A stretch of 46,251 nt of DNA from Thermoanaerobaculia bacterium (GCA_017883205.1 JADGNZ010000048.1:1-46251), one strand, 5' to 3'; shown: positions 8,764-18,485, numbered from the stretch's first letter. Numbers and translations are program-made. Notes: generated from the letters alone by a model not told the origin.

Positions 8764-8846
8764 GGGGAGTCGCTTGTCGGGGGTCGGGAGTCGTAAAGAA
8801 GAATCAAATCTCCGACACCCGACCCCCGAAGCGCGACCCCCGGGAG
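8764..8846. repeat. Inverted repeat of GTCGGGGGTCGGGAGTCG type (family C)
   Basis: A left arm rich in GTCGGGGGTCGGGAGTCG (8764-8793) and a right arm with CTCCGACACCCGACCCCCGA (8809-8829 onward) can pair around an A-rich loop. It occupies the 93-base gap between the two exbD genes. The same word family appears inside the bufC and bufB coding ends (19768-20003). Confidence 0.85.
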
Positions 8847-8852
8847 AAAACA

Positions 8853-9278
8853 ATGTCAATGTCCGCTGGCTCAAGCCACGGGGTTCGATCGGAAATCAAC
8901 ATCACGCCGCTGGTCGACGTGGTGCTCGTTCTGCTCATCATCTTCATGGTGGCCACACCGATCCTGCAGATGGGACTCGATGTGGAGGTGCCGCCGAAGG
9001 TCGAAGTGACCGGCGCCCCCCCTCCCTCGGAGCAGAATCAGCTCGTCGTCACCGTGCGCGCGGACGGCATCTACCTCAACTCGCTGAAGCTCGCCGACGC
9101 CAAGGCGCTGCGCGATGCACTGGCGCCGCAGATGCTCTCGCGACCGGTCGCGGACCGCGTGGTCTTCGTCAACGCCGAGGATGCGGTGCTGTTCGATCGG
9201 GCCATTCAGGCGATGGATGCCGCGCACGAGGCAGGCGCGAAGAAGGTTGGCTTCCTGACCGACGTGCCGGGGAAGTGA
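8853..9278 (+). CDS. exbD: ExbD/TolR family protein, second copy
   Basis: This 141-residue ExbD paralogue has the same plan: a short cytoplasmic N-terminus, the Asp-containing membrane helix (INITPLVDVVLVLLIIFMVA), and a periplasmic domain (NQLVVTVRADGIYLNSLKL to GAKKVGFLTDVPGK). Start ATG 8853 follows GGGAGAAAACA; an ATG two codons later is possible. Having two ExbDs with one ExbB is known from several phyla, where heterodimeric ExbD pairs are proposed. It is the last gene of the tonB operon; an antitoxin-like gene starts 20 bases later. Confidence 0.92.
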   Translation: MSMSAGSSHGVRSEINITPLVDVVLVLLIIFMVATPILQMGLDVEVPPKVEVTGAPPPSEQNQLVVTVRADGIYLNSLKLADAKALRDALAPQMLSRPVADRVVFVNAEDAVLFDRAIQAMDAAHEAGAKKVGFLTDVPGK

Positions 9279-9298
9279 CTTGCTGAGATGATGCGGTG

Positions 9299-9529
9299 AT
9301 GGCACGAACCACACTTGAAATCGAAGATGATGCGTTGAGGGTGGCTCGAGCGCACGCCGCTCGTCATCACATCACATTGGGCAAAGCCGTCAGCGAACTG
9401 CTACTGCAATCGGCTGACCGCCCGCTCGTGACTGATATTCGAAATGGCTTGCATGTCGTTTGTCTCAACCGGCGCTCGCCCAAAGTGACGACGGCGCTCG
9501 TCAACGAGTTGCGCGACGAGTTTCCGTGA
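9299..9529 (+). CDS. vapB: VapB-type antitoxin, apparently orphaned
   Basis: The 76-residue protein begins with the ribbon-helix-helix pattern of VapB antitoxins (ARTTLEIEDDALRVARAHAA, then TLGKAVSELL) and ends with the toxin-neutralising segment resembling VTxxxVNxLRDE (KVTTALVNELRDEFP). The ATG at 9299 is preceded by an in-frame GTG at 9296 that would add one residue. VapB normally holds VapC ribonuclease in check and represses the operon. Here its stop overlaps the start of a vapC reading frame in the usual GTGA arrangement, but that frame keeps only its first codons (see the next entry). A kept antitoxin without its toxin could still regulate or neutralise related toxins elsewhere. Confidence 0.8.
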   Translation: MARTTLEIEDDALRVARAHAARHHITLGKAVSELLLQSADRPLVTDIRNGLHVVCLNRRSPKVTTALVNELRDEFP

Positions 9530-9561
9530 AGCCCACTCTCCTCGACCTCAACATTCTTACT
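9526..9561 (+). pseudogene. vapC: Remnant of the vapC toxin gene (first ~11 codons only)
   Basis: From the GTG at 9526, which overlaps the vapB stop, the frame reads VKPTLLDLNIL. This is the start of a PIN-domain VapC, including the first catalytic aspartate in LLDxN. After that the reading frame becomes unrelated sequence (TRSSSRTARSD) because it enters the end of the reverse-strand secreted protein, whose stop codon is at 9557-9559. The remaining ~120 codons, including the other catalytic acids, are gone. A deletion or replacement breakpoint therefore lies close to 9556. Confidence 0.78.
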
Positions 9562-11413
9562 CGATCTTCTTCGCGAACTGCACGCTCGGATCTTGCGTGG
9601 TGTTGTCGGTCGTCGAGCCGTAGATGAAGGCGCTGCCGCTCGTGATTGCGATCGAGATCGTCTCTTCGCCGGTCAGAACGTAGCCGTCGAGCATCGCCGC
9701 GGAGCCGGGCTGGATGAAGAAGTTCGGACCGTAGCTCTTCGTCGTTGTCTTCACGACGACGCCGCTCTTGTCGCGGACGGTCAGCGTGAAGGCCACTCCC
9801 TGATCGAGTGTGCGAACGCCGATGTTCAGGCGGAAGCGCTGCACGTCGGGAGGAGCGAGAAGCGCGGCGGTGTCTCCATTTTGCAGCGCGTCCGATGCCG
9901 TCATCTGCTCCTCGGCCAGACCGGTCGTCCCGGCTGTACCCGCATCATTGAAGACGCGCACGAGGGTGATGGGAAACGGTGCGCCAGCATCGGCAATGAG
10001 GTCAGCGCTGCCGATTCCGGAGGCGACGCCCATGGCAGGAAGAAGATCGGGGTAGAGCATCGTCTTTCCCGCGGCAATCGAATAGACGAGCGATGGATCG
10101 CCGGCCGTTCCCGACGCGTTCTGGGTATGAAACACGATCTTGCCGGAGATGGTCGTCGTCTTCGGGTTGAAGAGCTGCACCGCAGTCTTGAAGTACGCGC
10201 CGTTACTCCCCGGCGTGGAACCGACCACAGGAAGATAGTGCGTTTGCGGCACAGGCGTCACGGCTACAAGCACCGAGACAATCTGCGAGAACCCGGAACC
10301 CACATTGCAGCCGGGAGTGCTGTTGATGGCGCGGAGACGGTAGAAGTAGCGATTCGCGGACGTATGTGTGAAGGAGACGCTCGTAGCAGTGATCACTTGC
10401 GACGATGTGAGCGCCCCAAAGTTCTGATCGGTCGATTCGTCGATGACGTAGTCGGTGGCCCCACTCACGGCCGCCCAGGTCATCGCGTACGTCTTCCCCA
10501 CCTCGGCGGTGGCCGGTCCTGTGAGCTCGGGCACCGCAGGAGTCGTACACACGATTGGCACGAACACGGAAACGTTTGCGGTACCGGATGCGCCGCCGAG
10601 GGCCTGGGGCAACGACGCCGTGATCGTCGCAGTTCCCTCCGCGACGCCGCTCACACCGAACTCGATCGAGCGCGTGCCGGCGAGGATGATGGCCGAAGAA
10701 GGAACGGTGACGATTCTGGTATCCGATGAGCTGAGCGACACCGTCGTGTCGCTCGCCACGTTCCCGCTCGTCTGCGCAAGAAGCATCGACGTGTTGCCGG
10801 CCGCAACCGAACTGGCGAACGGAAGAATGGCCACCGTGAGGGGCGGGATGTTGATGGCGCCGTTGACGAGAGTGAGACTGCCCGCAGTTTCGGACTGCGT
10901 TCCTGCCTGATTGTCGAGCTCCGTCGCCGAGTCGATCGTGAGCGAGATCGAAGAGCCGGGCGCTGCGGAGGATGAGAGCGTAAAGACCAGATGTGCGACC
11001 TGATCGCCGGGAGAGGGCGCGTTGAGGTTGAAGGGAATGAGGTTTGACGACTCGTTGAATTGTTCGATCAGCGCGATCGAGCCCACCAGACTCGGCGAAG
11101 ACTCGAAGGCCGGCGACAGCCCCGCCGTGATGCCAGCGCGAGTAAAGGTAACCGACTGCACCGCGGACGCCGGCGCGTAGGCGACTTTGATCGTGAAGGC
11201 CTGGATCTTCGACCCGGCTGGCTGGTCGCGTCCGAGCAGGGTGCCCGAGGCGTCGCGGATGTAGACGGGAACGTCAACCGTGTTGCCGGCCGCATTGACG
11301 GTGCCGACGGTCACCGAATCCTGCGCCGCGGCAGGTGTGGCAATGGCGAGTGTGATGATGAGTGGAAAAAGAGCGGAGACGAGACGTGCGGCGCGGGCTT
11401 GCTTCGGGATCAT
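9557..11413 (-). CDS. Secreted protein with cohesin-like and Ig/Fn3-like domains
   Basis: The 618-residue protein starts at ATG 11413 (AGGA seven bases upstream) with a signal peptide (LVSALFPLIITLAIATPAAAQ). Residues about 30-190 form a cohesin-like domain that matches the neighbouring gene closely (VPVYIRDASG, SFTRAGIT-type words, ESSNLIPFNL). A bacterial Ig-like domain follows (about 190-300: TVSLSSSDTRIVTVPSSAII), then a fibronectin III-like domain (about 300-385: YAMTWAAVSGATDYVIDES). The C-terminal 220 residues (HYLPVVGSTPGSNGAYFKT onward) form a beta-rich domain I cannot name. No membrane anchor is visible at the end. It is one of three adjacent reverse-strand surface or secreted proteins; its 3' end abuts the vapC remnant. 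Confidence 0.82.
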   Translation of the reverse strand: MIPKQARAARLVSALFPLIITLAIATPAAAQDSVTVGTVNAAGNTVDVPVYIRDASGTLLGRDQPAGSKIQAFTIKVAYAPASAVQSVTFTRAGITAGLSPAFESSPSLVGSIALIEQFNESSNLIPFNLNAPSPGDQVAHLVFTLSSSAAPGSSISLTIDSATELDNQAGTQSETAGSLTLVNGAINIPPLTVAILPFASSVAAGNTSMLLAQTSGNVASDTTVSLSSSDTRIVTVPSSAIILAGTRSIEFGVSGVAEGTATITASLPQALGGASGTANVSVFVPIVCTTPAVPELTGPATAEVGKTYAMTWAAVSGATDYVIDESTDQNFGALTSSQVITATSVSFTHTSANRYFYRLRAINSTPGCNVGSGFSQIVSVLVAVTPVPQTHYLPVVGSTPGSNGAYFKTAVQLFNPKTTTISGKIVFHTQNASGTAGDPSLVYSIAAGKTMLYPDLLPAMGVASGIGSADLIADAGAPFPITLVRVFNDAGTAGTTGLAEEQMTASDALQNGDTAALLAPPDVQRFRLNIGVRTLDQGVAFTLTVRDKSGVVVKTTTKSYGPNFFIQPGSAAMLDGYVLTGEETISIAITSGSAFIYGSTTDNTTQDPSVQFAKKIE

Positions 11414-11488
11414 GACCGGGTCCTGGGAATGGGAGAAGTCCGGCACGTGCGGCCCGACGAGATGTCCGAGCCGCACGCGCGAGGCGAA

Positions 11489-12181
11489 CTAGTGAAAGCG
11501 AATGAATCGCACTCCGATGAGAGCAAGGGCAAGGCCGAGCATCATGATGACGACATGCGACATCACCGGGACCGACGGCAGGACCGTGATGGCACCGTTG
11601 ACAAGTGTGAGCCGTCCGTTGCCGCTGCTCTCGATCGTGCCGGGGTCGCCAGCATCATCGGTAAGCTGCGTCAAGGTTGGATCAATCGTCAATGTCACGG
11701 TCGATCCGACCGGAGCCGACTGTGACAGCGCGACGCTGAGATGCGCGACCTGATTCCCCGGCAGTGCACCGTCGAGGGTGAAGGGGATCAGGTTGGTCGA
11801 TTCCTGAAACGTGTCGAGGAGCGAGATCGCACCGGGACTGGCCGGACTTACTTCAAACGTCGGAGTCAACGACGACGTGATGCCGGCGCGCGTGAAGCTG
11901 ATCGCCGACACCGACGACGCCGGCGAATAGGTCACCTTGATGGCGTAGGACTGGATGCGCGATCCGGGCGGTTGATCGAGGCCGAGCGGACTGCCGGATG
12001 CGTCGCGGATGTAGACGGGAACGTCGATGATCCCGCCGGCCGGGCCGTTCACGGTTGCCACCGTGACGGTGTCGGGAATGACCACGGCCGCCGCAGCGGC
12101 CGAAGCCTGCAACAGGCCGGCAGCGACGCCGATCAGCAGAACCGCACGAATGAGCTTCGAATGACTTGCGTACTGTTTCAT
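11489..12181 (-). CDS. Exported cohesin-like protein with C-terminal membrane anchor
   Basis: The 230-residue protein starts at ATG 12181 (AGAGGAA five bases upstream) with a signal peptide (LIRAVLLIGVAAGLLQASAAAAA). The body is a single cohesin-like domain nearly identical in pattern to the N-terminal domain of the next gene (VPVYIRDASGSPLGLDQP, FTRAGITSSLTP, ESTNLIPFTLDG). It ends with SVPVMSHVVIMMLGLALALI plus a short basic tail (VRFIRFH). That arrangement looks like an IPTL-CTERM-type sorting signal, which would anchor or sort the protein at the cell surface. It lies between the two larger cohesin-domain genes and could be the anchored receptor for the dockerin in the upstream gene; this pairing is inference. 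Confidence 0.82.
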   Translation of the reverse strand: MKQYASHSKLIRAVLLIGVAAGLLQASAAAAAVVIPDTVTVATVNGPAGGIIDVPVYIRDASGSPLGLDQPPGSRIQSYAIKVTYSPASSVSAISFTRAGITSSLTPTFEVSPASPGAISLLDTFQESTNLIPFTLDGALPGNQVAHLSVALSQSAPVGSTVTLTIDPTLTQLTDDAGDPGTIESSGNGRLTLVNGAITVLPSVPVMSHVVIMMLGLALALIGVRFIRFH

Positions 12182-12198
12182 ATCGTTCCTCTCACGCA

Positions 12199-15100
12199 CT
12201 AGTTCACCTCATTGCGCGGCGCGCGCGGCTGCGGCGACGCGTCACTCCTGATCGTCGTGCTACTCACTCTGAGTTTTCCATTGGCGACGGTTGCCGTCAT
12301 CGTTCCGGACTGATCGCTGAGCATCGTCACGGTCGGATCGATGCTGATGGCGATGTTTGCATTATTGGCTTCGACCTCGATCTCGGCCACGACCGCGGAG
12401 TGGGACGCGCCGAGGTTGAGACCGCCGTTGCGCGGATCGTAGGAGACGAGGTACGACAGATCGTTCTCCATGCGCGGGCCGATCTCGAACAACGGGACTC
12501 CGGCGTCCTTCGCAGCACCTGCACTGTGCACCGCGATGTCACCCATCGTCCCGTCAGTCTCGAAATGAGCTCGGAACGACATCGACTGCGGCGTGATTGA
12601 GCCGGGGTTGGCCGTCATGATGACCGGAACGACGTAACGGCCGGCGCGGAGAACGGCTTTGCCGAGCGTGATCGAGCCGGCAAGCTGGGGACCTTCCGCT
12701 CCGACGGCAGAGGCGCGCGGCATGCTCGGAAGCGCGGAGGAAGGGAGGTTCGGCTTCTGGCCGCCGAGGAAGAGGTAGTTGACGAGATAGAAAATGTCGG
12801 CTGAGCTGACGACGCCGTCGCCGTTCGCGTCACCGGACAACACTCCGCCCGGCCCGTTCGGCGCCGGTCCGTTCATGAAGAGATAGTTGACGAGGAAGAA
12901 GATGTCAGCCGAGGTGATCGTGCCGTCGTTGTTCGGATCGAATACCTGCGGGTTGTACTGGAAGCCGTTGGTGAGCGTGCCGCTGGAGGTGTCGGGGTTG
13001 GTCACGGTCACATTGACGGCGCCGGAGGCATGAGCCGGCGTTTTCGCGGTGATCTTGATCGCGCTGACCACGACCACGTTGGTTGCTGCTGTTCCGCCAA
13101 AGGTGACGCCCGCGCCGCTGACGAAGTTGGTACCGTTGATCGTCACCGAGTTGCCGCCGGTGACGGTGCCGAAGTTCGGAGCAACAGACGTAACGGTGAC
13201 GGTTGGGAGGACTACGGTCACGTTGGCCGACTTGGTGTCACTGCAGTTGGCGCTCGTAGTCACGGTGACGTTGAGCGTCAAGGTGCCGGGTGACCCGCCG
13301 GCGGTGAAGGTGATGCTGTTGGTGCCGGTGCCCGCGGTGATCGTGCCGCCGGTGATGCTCCACGCATACGTCGCGCCTACGCCCGCGTTGGCAACGGAGG
13401 CGATGTTGCCGGCCGAATTCTTCACGACGCTGGCCGGTGCGGTGATCGTTGCGTTGGGATTGGAATTGACGGTAACCACCGTCGCTGCCGACGGACTGCT
13501 GGTGCAGCCGGTCGTCGTGACCGTGACGGTGTAGCTGCCGCTGGCGGTTGCACTGTAGGTTTGGTTGGTCTGGCCGCCGATCGGGTTGCCGTTGAGGAGC
13601 CACTGGTTACCGCTTGCGCTGCTCGACGTCAGCAGAACACTGCCGCCGGCGCAGAACGTGGTCGGCCCGCCAGGCGTGATCGTCGGTGTCGCCGGGATCG
13701 GATTCACGGTCACGGTGGTCGCGGCCGAAGGAGCGCTGGTGCAGGAGTTGCCGTCGGTGGTCGTCACGGTGTAGCTGCCGCTGGCGGTTGCGCTGTAGGT
13801 CTGATTGGTCTGGCCGCCGATGGGGTTACCGTTGAGGAGCCACTGATTGCCACTGGCACTGCTCGACGTGAGCAGAACGCTGCCGCCGGCGCAGAAGGTC
13901 GTCGGGCCGCCGGGGGTGGCGGTCGGCGTGGCGGGTAGCGGATTGATCGTGACCGGCGTCGAGCCGGAGACGATGCATCCATTCGGTGCCGTGACGGTGA
14001 GGTTCAGAGTAACGCTGCCCGAGGCACCGGCGGTGTAGGTGATGCTCTGAATGTTGGTCGCGGACGTGATCGTACCGTTGGTGATGCCCCAGGCATACGC
14101 GGTCATGCCTGCAGGCCCGGAGGCGGTGTTGCCGGTCGAGGTCGAGCAGACCGCTGCCGGCGTGGGCGTGATCGTGGCCAAGGTCGTGCTGCAATCGACG
14201 TCGTTGAAGCAGGCAGTCGCGTCGCTGAGCGTCGGGGTCACGTTCGGGTCAGTTGTGGCGAGGAACGCTTTGTACTCGAGGAATCGGAAGTTGTAGAACT
14301 GCGGAGAGAGCTGAACGGGCGACGTGGTGAAGAACGTTCCTGCAGTTCCATCCGGTCCGACGAAGTTGAACGGTCCGTTGACGTTGTTCGAGCCGGCGAG
14401 CTGGAACTTCAGGGATGTGTTCGCGGGTGTCGTGCCGTTCCAGGAGAAGGTCGACCAGATCGACGTGAGGCCGCCCCCGGGGTTCGAATCCTTCGGAGAA
14501 GAGACGAAATTGCCTGCCGCTGCGTAACCGGTCTGCACGTACGTTCTGAAGTTGTAATCGCGCGTGGTATCGGCGGACCATGTGCCGCCGCTGTCGGCCG
14601 ACAGAACACGCGAGCCGTTGGCGTAGGTGGACGGCGACGAACGAATCCAGAAATAGCCGCTGCCCGCAGGTACGGAGACGGGACGCAGGACGAGAGCGTA
14701 TTGCGTTCCGGAAGTAATCGCGACCGGCGAGCCGAAGGTCCCCGTGAAGAGGACGGTCGAGCCGCTGGCAAACTGCGCACCGGGGATCGTCGCCGTGGCG
14801 AGATCAGCGCCTGTCGGCAAACCAGCCGCGGTCGCGCGGAGCGAAAGCGTGAGGTTCGGGGGCGTTGCGCCGCAGCCGTTGCAAAAGAGCTGGCCATCGG
14901 CTTTCACAAGGAGACCGCTGACCCCCGCGATGAAGGTCTGACCGCACCAGGCAGGAGTGCCAAAGCCGGTTCCCGTTGTCGTGCCGGCGGTGTTCGCCTG
15001 GTCAGAAGCCGGTGCATTCGACAACGTGACGTCGCCGGGAGAGGTGTTGATGTCGACAGTGGCGGAAGCAACGCCGGTCAGGAAATCGGCCTGTGTCGTG

Positions 15101-17169
15101 TCGGTCAGACAGGCGCTCGCCGGAGCGGCGGTCAGCGAGAAGTTCTGCGTCGTGGTGCCGCCATCGGTCACGACGATCGACGAAGCCGAGCCCGGGACGA
15201 ATCCGGGTTTGCTCGCCGTCATCGATGGATAGGTTCCTGCGGGGATGCCGGTGAACGAGTAATTGCCCGAGCCGTCGGTGGTCGTCGAGCGCCCGACGCC
15301 CAATTGCACCGTGACGCCGGGGATCGGCGCGCCACCGGCGGCGGCGGTCACCGTGCCGGAAACCGTGCCGCCCGCTCCGACCGGGGTGCATCCGGAAAAC
15401 GCCGGGATCGAGCCGAACTTGGTCAGCCAGCGATGATTGAAGGTCTGATCGGCCGGATTGGCATACTCGCTCGTGTACCAGAAGGTGCAGCCATCCGGGT
15501 CGAGCGTCATCGCGCTGTAGTCGCCCCAACGATTGATGCCCGTCTGCGACGCGGTTCCAGTGAAGAACGTCTGCTCCGTCTGACTGAAGGTATTGATCGG
15601 ATCGGTAGCCAGCCGGCCTGCGTACATGATGGAAGGGAACACAGTGCCGCTCGACGTGCTGTAACCCATGGCCATGTTCCCGACGCGATCGATCGCCAGA
15701 CTGGGCATGAAGCGGTTGATGACGTTTGCGCCGTCCGGGTCCCACGTCGTAGCCTGCACGAGAGTGCCCGCGACAGTGCCCCCTGTGACATTTGCCTGAT
15801 ACCAACGGGGCGCGGCAAATCCTGTTGTGTTGCCCCGGCGCACCGTATGGGGTATCCACAACGACTCCACGCCGCCGATATTTGTGTACTGGTTCTGCAC
15901 CATGGCCCGAATCTGGAGGACATCAAGGAGCATGGCCGTGCCGGGTTGCGCGGCGTTCGCTACGGCCGCGTTCGGCCAACTCGTCGCGGTCGACGGTGTG
16001 TCCGGACCGGTGAACGTCGACTGCGAAATGCTGTTCCAATCGACGTGGAACTTGTAGACAGTCAGTGCGTTCAGAAACTCCTCGGTGGAGATGAACAGGT
16101 TCGGCCGGCCAGGAGGCGGCGTGCCTGTCTGCAATCGTGCGTTGCTGGGCATGACCGCGAAGTCGCCGCCGGCGATGTCGAACGTCACGACCTTCACCGT
16201 CGGGCTTCCGGCATACATCTGCGCCTTGTTGAAGGCCCAGGCGCGCGCGGTCTTGAACGACGAGCCGGCGCCGAAAGTGAACATGTTCGCCGACATGTAA
16301 AAACCGTCCGGCCAGACGCCGAACTTCGGGTAGTCATTGAGGGCATCCGTGATCTGGATGGAGTAGAAATTCCAACCACCGGCAACCGGATCGCCGGTCA
16401 TCGAGACAGCGAAACACTGGAAGGAGGGAGCGAGGACGTTGCCGCTGATGTCGGTCAGAAAGGCGAAGTCCGAGATCATCCAGCGATCTTCGAACGTGTC
16501 GTAGAGGACGACCGGATCGCCGAAGTTGTTCGTGTCGCACAGATTGCCAAAGTGACCCTGGCTCATGAAGGTGTTGAAGGTGAAGGCAGCCTGTTGAAAC
16601 CCGTCAGACTTCCGGTAGACGCCGATCGAGGTGTTGACGGTCTGGATGTAGTTGTTCGGACCGACGTCGCCGTTCGGATCGGGAGGGCTGCCCGCGCCCC
16701 AGTTGAAGCGATCGAGACCTTCGTAAACGGCGATCGGCGGCGGGGCCGGCGCCGATGGCGTTGGCACGACCGGTAAGTTGGTCGTCGGCGGAACGAGCGT
16801 TGACTGGAGCGTGACCGGGTGGAAGACCGGATCGGGAAGATCCGCCCGATCTTGTTCTGCCTGCTGGACGTGCGGCAGAGTTCGCAGATCGAACCTGACG
16901 CTGCTGGCTCGCTTCAGTTGCAGTTCGGTGGGTGGCCCGAACGGAATCGGACCCGGCTTCGGTACGGGCGACCCATCACCAGGATCGGACTGCTTCTTCG
17001 CCCGGTCGAAGGCCGCGGCGGGAATGGCCTCGCCACTCTTCGCCGTCTGATCTTGCGTTACCTCTTTCGTCTGTTTTTTCTTGCTCTTGATCTTTCCGCT
17101 CGCATCGGCAGTAGTGATTGTTGAGACAACCATGAGTGCAAGAAGCACGAGGTGGGATATGCGTTTCAT
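12199..17169 (-). CDS. Giant secreted multi-domain protein with Ig-like repeats, IPT/TIG, dockerin and cohesin-like domains
   Basis: The 1,656-residue protein starts at ATG 17169 (AAGGAAG seven bases upstream) with a signal peptide ending near TADAS. Approximate order: a Lys- and Pro-rich linker; residues about 150-580, a propeller-like region ([38 protein letters not shown]); about 600-670, a carboxypeptidase-regulatory-like domain ([18 protein letters not shown]); about 690-1030, beta-sandwich sequence; about 1030-1320, PKD/Ig-like repeats, two of them near-identical; about 1323-1400, an IPT/TIG domain ([20 protein letters not shown]); about 1405-1466, a dockerin with two calcium loops ([24 protein letters not shown]); and about 1490-1645, a cohesin-like domain. 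Dockerin and cohesin in one chain allow self-assembly in principle. Catalytic activity is not evident. Confidence 0.85.
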   Translation of the reverse strand: MKRISHLVLLALMVVSTITTADASGKIKSKKKQTKEVTQDQTAKSGEAIPAAAFDRAKKQSDPGDGSPVPKPGPIPFGPPTELQLKRASSVRFDLRTLPHVQQAEQDRADLPDPVFHPVTLQSTLVPPTTNLPVVPTPSAPAPPPIAVYEGLDRFNWGAGSPPDPNGDVGPNNYIQTVNTSIGVYRKSDGFQQAAFTFNTFMSQGHFGNLCDTNNFGDPVVLYDTFEDRWMISDFAFLTDISGNVLAPSFQCFAVSMTGDPVAGGWNFYSIQITDALNDYPKFGVWPDGFYMSANMFTFGAGSSFKTARAWAFNKAQMYAGSPTVKVVTFDIAGGDFAVMPSNARLQTGTPPPGRPNLFISTEEFLNALTVYKFHVDWNSISQSTFTGPDTPSTATSWPNAAVANAAQPGTAMLLDVLQIRAMVQNQYTNIGGVESLWIPHTVRRGNTTGFAAPRWYQANVTGGTVAGTLVQATTWDPDGANVINRFMPSLAIDRVGNMAMGYSTSSGTVFPSIMYAGRLATDPINTFSQTEQTFFTGTASQTGINRWGDYSAMTLDPDGCTFWYTSEYANPADQTFNHRWLTKFGSIPAFSGCTPVGAGGTVSGTVTAAAGGAPIPGVTVQLGVGRSTTTDGSGNYSFTGIPAGTYPSMTASKPGFVPGSASSIVVTDGGTTTQNFSLTAAPASACLTDTTQADFLTGVASATVDINTSPGDVTLSNAPASDQANTAGTTTGTGFGTPAWCGQTFIAGVSGLLVKADGQLFCNGCGATPPNLTLSLRATAAGLPTGADLATATIPGAQFASGSTVLFTGTFGSPVAITSGTQYALVLRPVSVPAGSGYFWIRSSPSTYANGSRVLSADSGGTWSADTTRDYNFRTYVQTGYAAAGNFVSSPKDSNPGGGLTSIWSTFSWNGTTPANTSLKFQLAGSNNVNGPFNFVGPDGTAGTFFTTSPVQLSPQFYNFRFLEYKAFLATTDPNVTPTLSDATACFNDVDCSTTLATITPTPAAVCSTSTGNTASGPAGMTAYAWGITNGTITSATNIQSITYTAGASGSVTLNLTVTAPNGCIVSGSTPVTINPLPATPTATPGGPTTFCAGGSVLLTSSSASGNQWLLNGNPIGGQTNQTYSATASGSYTVTTTDGNSCTSAPSAATTVTVNPIPATPTITPGGPTTFCAGGSVLLTSSSASGNQWLLNGNPIGGQTNQTYSATASGSYTVTVTTTGCTSSPSAATVVTVNSNPNATITAPASVVKNSAGNIASVANAGVGATYAWSITGGTITAGTGTNSITFTAGGSPGTLTLNVTVTTSANCSDTKSANVTVVLPTVTVTSVAPNFGTVTGGNSVTINGTNFVSGAGVTFGGTAATNVVVVSAIKITAKTPAHASGAVNVTVTNPDTSSGTLTNGFQYNPQVFDPNNDGTITSADIFFLVNYLFMNGPAPNGPGGVLSGDANGDGVVSSADIFYLVNYLFLGGQKPNLPSSALPSMPRASAVGAEGPQLAGSITLGKAVLRAGRYVVPVIMTANPGSITPQSMSFRAHFETDGTMGDIAVHSAGAAKDAGVPLFEIGPRMENDLSYLVSYDPRNGGLNLGASHSAVVAEIEVEANNANIAISIDPTVTMLSDQSGTMTATVANGKLRVSSTTIRSDASPQPRAPRNEVN
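13531..13910. repeat. Tandem near-identical Ig-like repeat units inside the giant surface gene
   Basis: The stretches 13531-13670 and 13771-13910 are almost identical at the DNA level (a shared period of 240 bases). They encode the same words, such as [20 protein letters not shown] and [20 protein letters not shown]. Such recent in-gene duplication can expand or contract by recombination and may vary between strains. Confidence 0.9.
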
Positions 17170-17327
17170 ACGGGTCTTCCTTTGAATGAAGATGTGGCTG
17201 GAGCACGTCAACAAGTCAGCGATCGATTGGGAGTGAATTTTCCGGGACGATTGGGCGGGGAACTCTAACACGCCATGCGCCGAAGTGAGCAAGCAATAAC
17301 TCGTGGGCTACCACGGATTCCGCGATT

Positions 17328-17425
17328 TGGCGGAGGCGGGTCGGAATCGAACCGACCCTTCGACGCTTCCGCGCCGAAACAACGGTTTTGAAGACCGCGG
17401 GAGCCACCAGACCCCATTCGCCTCC
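17328..17425 (-). tRNA. selC: Selenocysteine tRNA, anticodon UCA
   Basis: Read on the minus strand, a 98-base gene folds as tRNA-Sec. The acceptor GGAGGCG (17425-17419) pairs with CGCCTCC near the 3' end, followed by G and an encoded CCA ending at 17328. The anticodon arm is GCGGTC-TTCAAAA-CCG, with TCA in the loop. There is a long variable arm (TTTCGGCGCGGAAGCGTCGAAG) and a T arm GTCGG-TTCGATT-CCGAC. The large D stem with GGTCTGGTGGCTCCC also fits the bacterial Sec type, and the length (about 95-100) is characteristic. It lies alone between the surface-protein gene and a hypothetical gene. No selA, selB or selD is in the window, and I found no in-frame TGA selenoprotein here. Confidence 0.93.
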
Positions 17426-17494
17426 CCGGGCGGGGAAGGCAAGATAACACGCAGTCTCGCCGGAGGGGGTTGCGGGGTCTCGCGGTTGCCGGGC

Positions 17495-17575
17495 CTTCTT
17501 CGCGTCTTCGCGCCTTCGCGTGAGCGTCTTCGCGTGAGCACAGCGAATCACGCGAAGCCGCGAAGAACGCGAAGG
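17495..17575. repeat. Inverted repeat of the CTTCGCG family
   Basis: A left arm with repeated CTTCGCGTCTTCGCGCCTTCGCG and GTGAGC words (17495-17538) faces a right arm with CACGCGAAG, CCGCGAAG and CGCGAAGG (17549-17575). The element lies between the selC gene and the terminator of the hypothetical gene at 17656. Similar CTTCGCG/CGCGAAG elements are a recurrent intergenic repeat type in many bacterial genomes. Confidence 0.8.
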
Positions 17576-17577
17576 AG

Positions 17578-17621
17578 AAAGAAAAATTGCCGCCCCTCGG
17601 GGGTCCAGGCCGAGGGGCGGC
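17578..17621 (-). terminator. Rho-independent terminator downstream of the hypothetical gene
   Basis: Perfect 12-base arms at 17589-17600 and 17610-17621 (GCCGCCCCTCGG / CCGAGGGGCGGC) enclose a 9-base loop. On the minus strand the hairpin is followed by AATTTTTCTTTC, a proper T tract. It lies 35 bases beyond the stop of the reverse-strand gene ending at 17656 and shields the selC gene from read-through. Confidence 0.9.
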
Positions 17622-17655
17622 GTCTGCCATCTAGTTTGGCAACGAAGAGGAAGAG

Positions 17656-18213
17656 CTAATCCTTCGTTGCTCGGTCCAACGCCTCGTTGAAGGCATCGGA
17701 ATACTCATCCTCGCCAACTTCCTCGGCGCGAACCACTCTCGGAGCGAGGAGTCCTTGAGCGCCGGGCGGCAACTGCGCCGGTTGCGGAGTCGGTGCCGCC
17801 GCTTTCGGCTTGCGGTGATTGAGCACCTTCTTCACCACGTGCGACATCGCGTCGACATACGGAATGAGAGCGGCGGCATCGGGACGTTTGACATACGACT
17901 TGCCCCACGAGTAGAAATCGAGAGCCTGCGACCCCGCCTCGGCCGCGCCGTTGTCGACGGTGAACTGCAGCCCATCGGTCAGCGCGGTGAGGCGCTGGAT
18001 CACCGGTAGAAACGCGTTTTGCCTGCGGACGGCCAATTGGTTGGCCTCGATGTCGAACAGGTTCCGCTGGGCGGCCGGCGCGAATGACATGCACGCGGCG
18101 ATGGTCGGCACGACCAGCTCGGGAGCGAAGCGGGCCATCGCCGCCACGCGGCGGATGTCGCGCGGATCGTGATGCTGGAAGTCGGGGATCTGCGCCTGGA
18201 ACTGATCGATCAT
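17656..18213 (-). CDS. Protein of unknown function downstream of the bufferin cluster
   Basis: The 185-residue protein starts best at ATG 18213 (MIDQFQAQIPDF); the longer frame upstream would be translated hairpin repeat. It is mostly helical, with RRVAAMARFAPELVVPTIAA, a middle part ending YSWGKSYVKRPDAAALIPYV, then KKVLNHRKPKAAAPTPQPAQ, a Pro/Ala linker and an acidic C-terminus (EEVGEDEYSDAFNEALDRA). No signal peptide or membrane helix is seen and I recognise no family. It points the same way as the bufferin genes and starts 272 bases after bufD, but a large hairpin separates them, so co-transcription is uncertain. A clear intrinsic terminator follows. Confidence 0.7.
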   Translation of the reverse strand: MIDQFQAQIPDFQHHDPRDIRRVAAMARFAPELVVPTIAACMSFAPAAQRNLFDIEANQLAVRRQNAFLPVIQRLTALTDGLQFTVDNGAAEAGSQALDFYSWGKSYVKRPDAAALIPYVDAMSHVVKKVLNHRKPKAAAPTPQPAQLPPGAQGLLAPRVVRAEEVGEDEYSDAFNEALDRATKD

Positions 18214-18254
18214 GGCGATGAACGATGCCGCGAGATAGATTCCTCGCTGCTCCC

Positions 18255-18386
18255 GGCGGCGGGACGCCGCCAAGCCAGCCGGCGAGGACGCCAGCGTTCC
18301 ATCCGCTCGTGGCGTGCATTGTGCCGGCGGAACGCTGGCGTCCCGCCGGCTGGCCAGGCGGGCTGGCCAGGCGGCGTCTCGCCGCC
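18255..18386. repeat. Long GC-rich inverted repeat (hairpin element, family A, second copy)
   Basis: The arms at 18255-18300 and 18329-18386 share the GGAACGCTGGCGTC core and GGCGGCG ends with the element at 3666-3784. The right arm contains an extra duplicated GGCTGGCCAGGCG. It fills most of the 272-base gap between bufD and the hypothetical gene; the rest of the gap shows nothing I recognise. Confidence 0.9.
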
Positions 18387-18485
18387 TACTGCGCGGCACG
18401 GCGGCTCAGCATGACACCGCGGGCAAGTGTGTTCTGTTCTCCATTCACAACCCGCTCAGACCCTGGCAACCCAGCAACCCAACCC

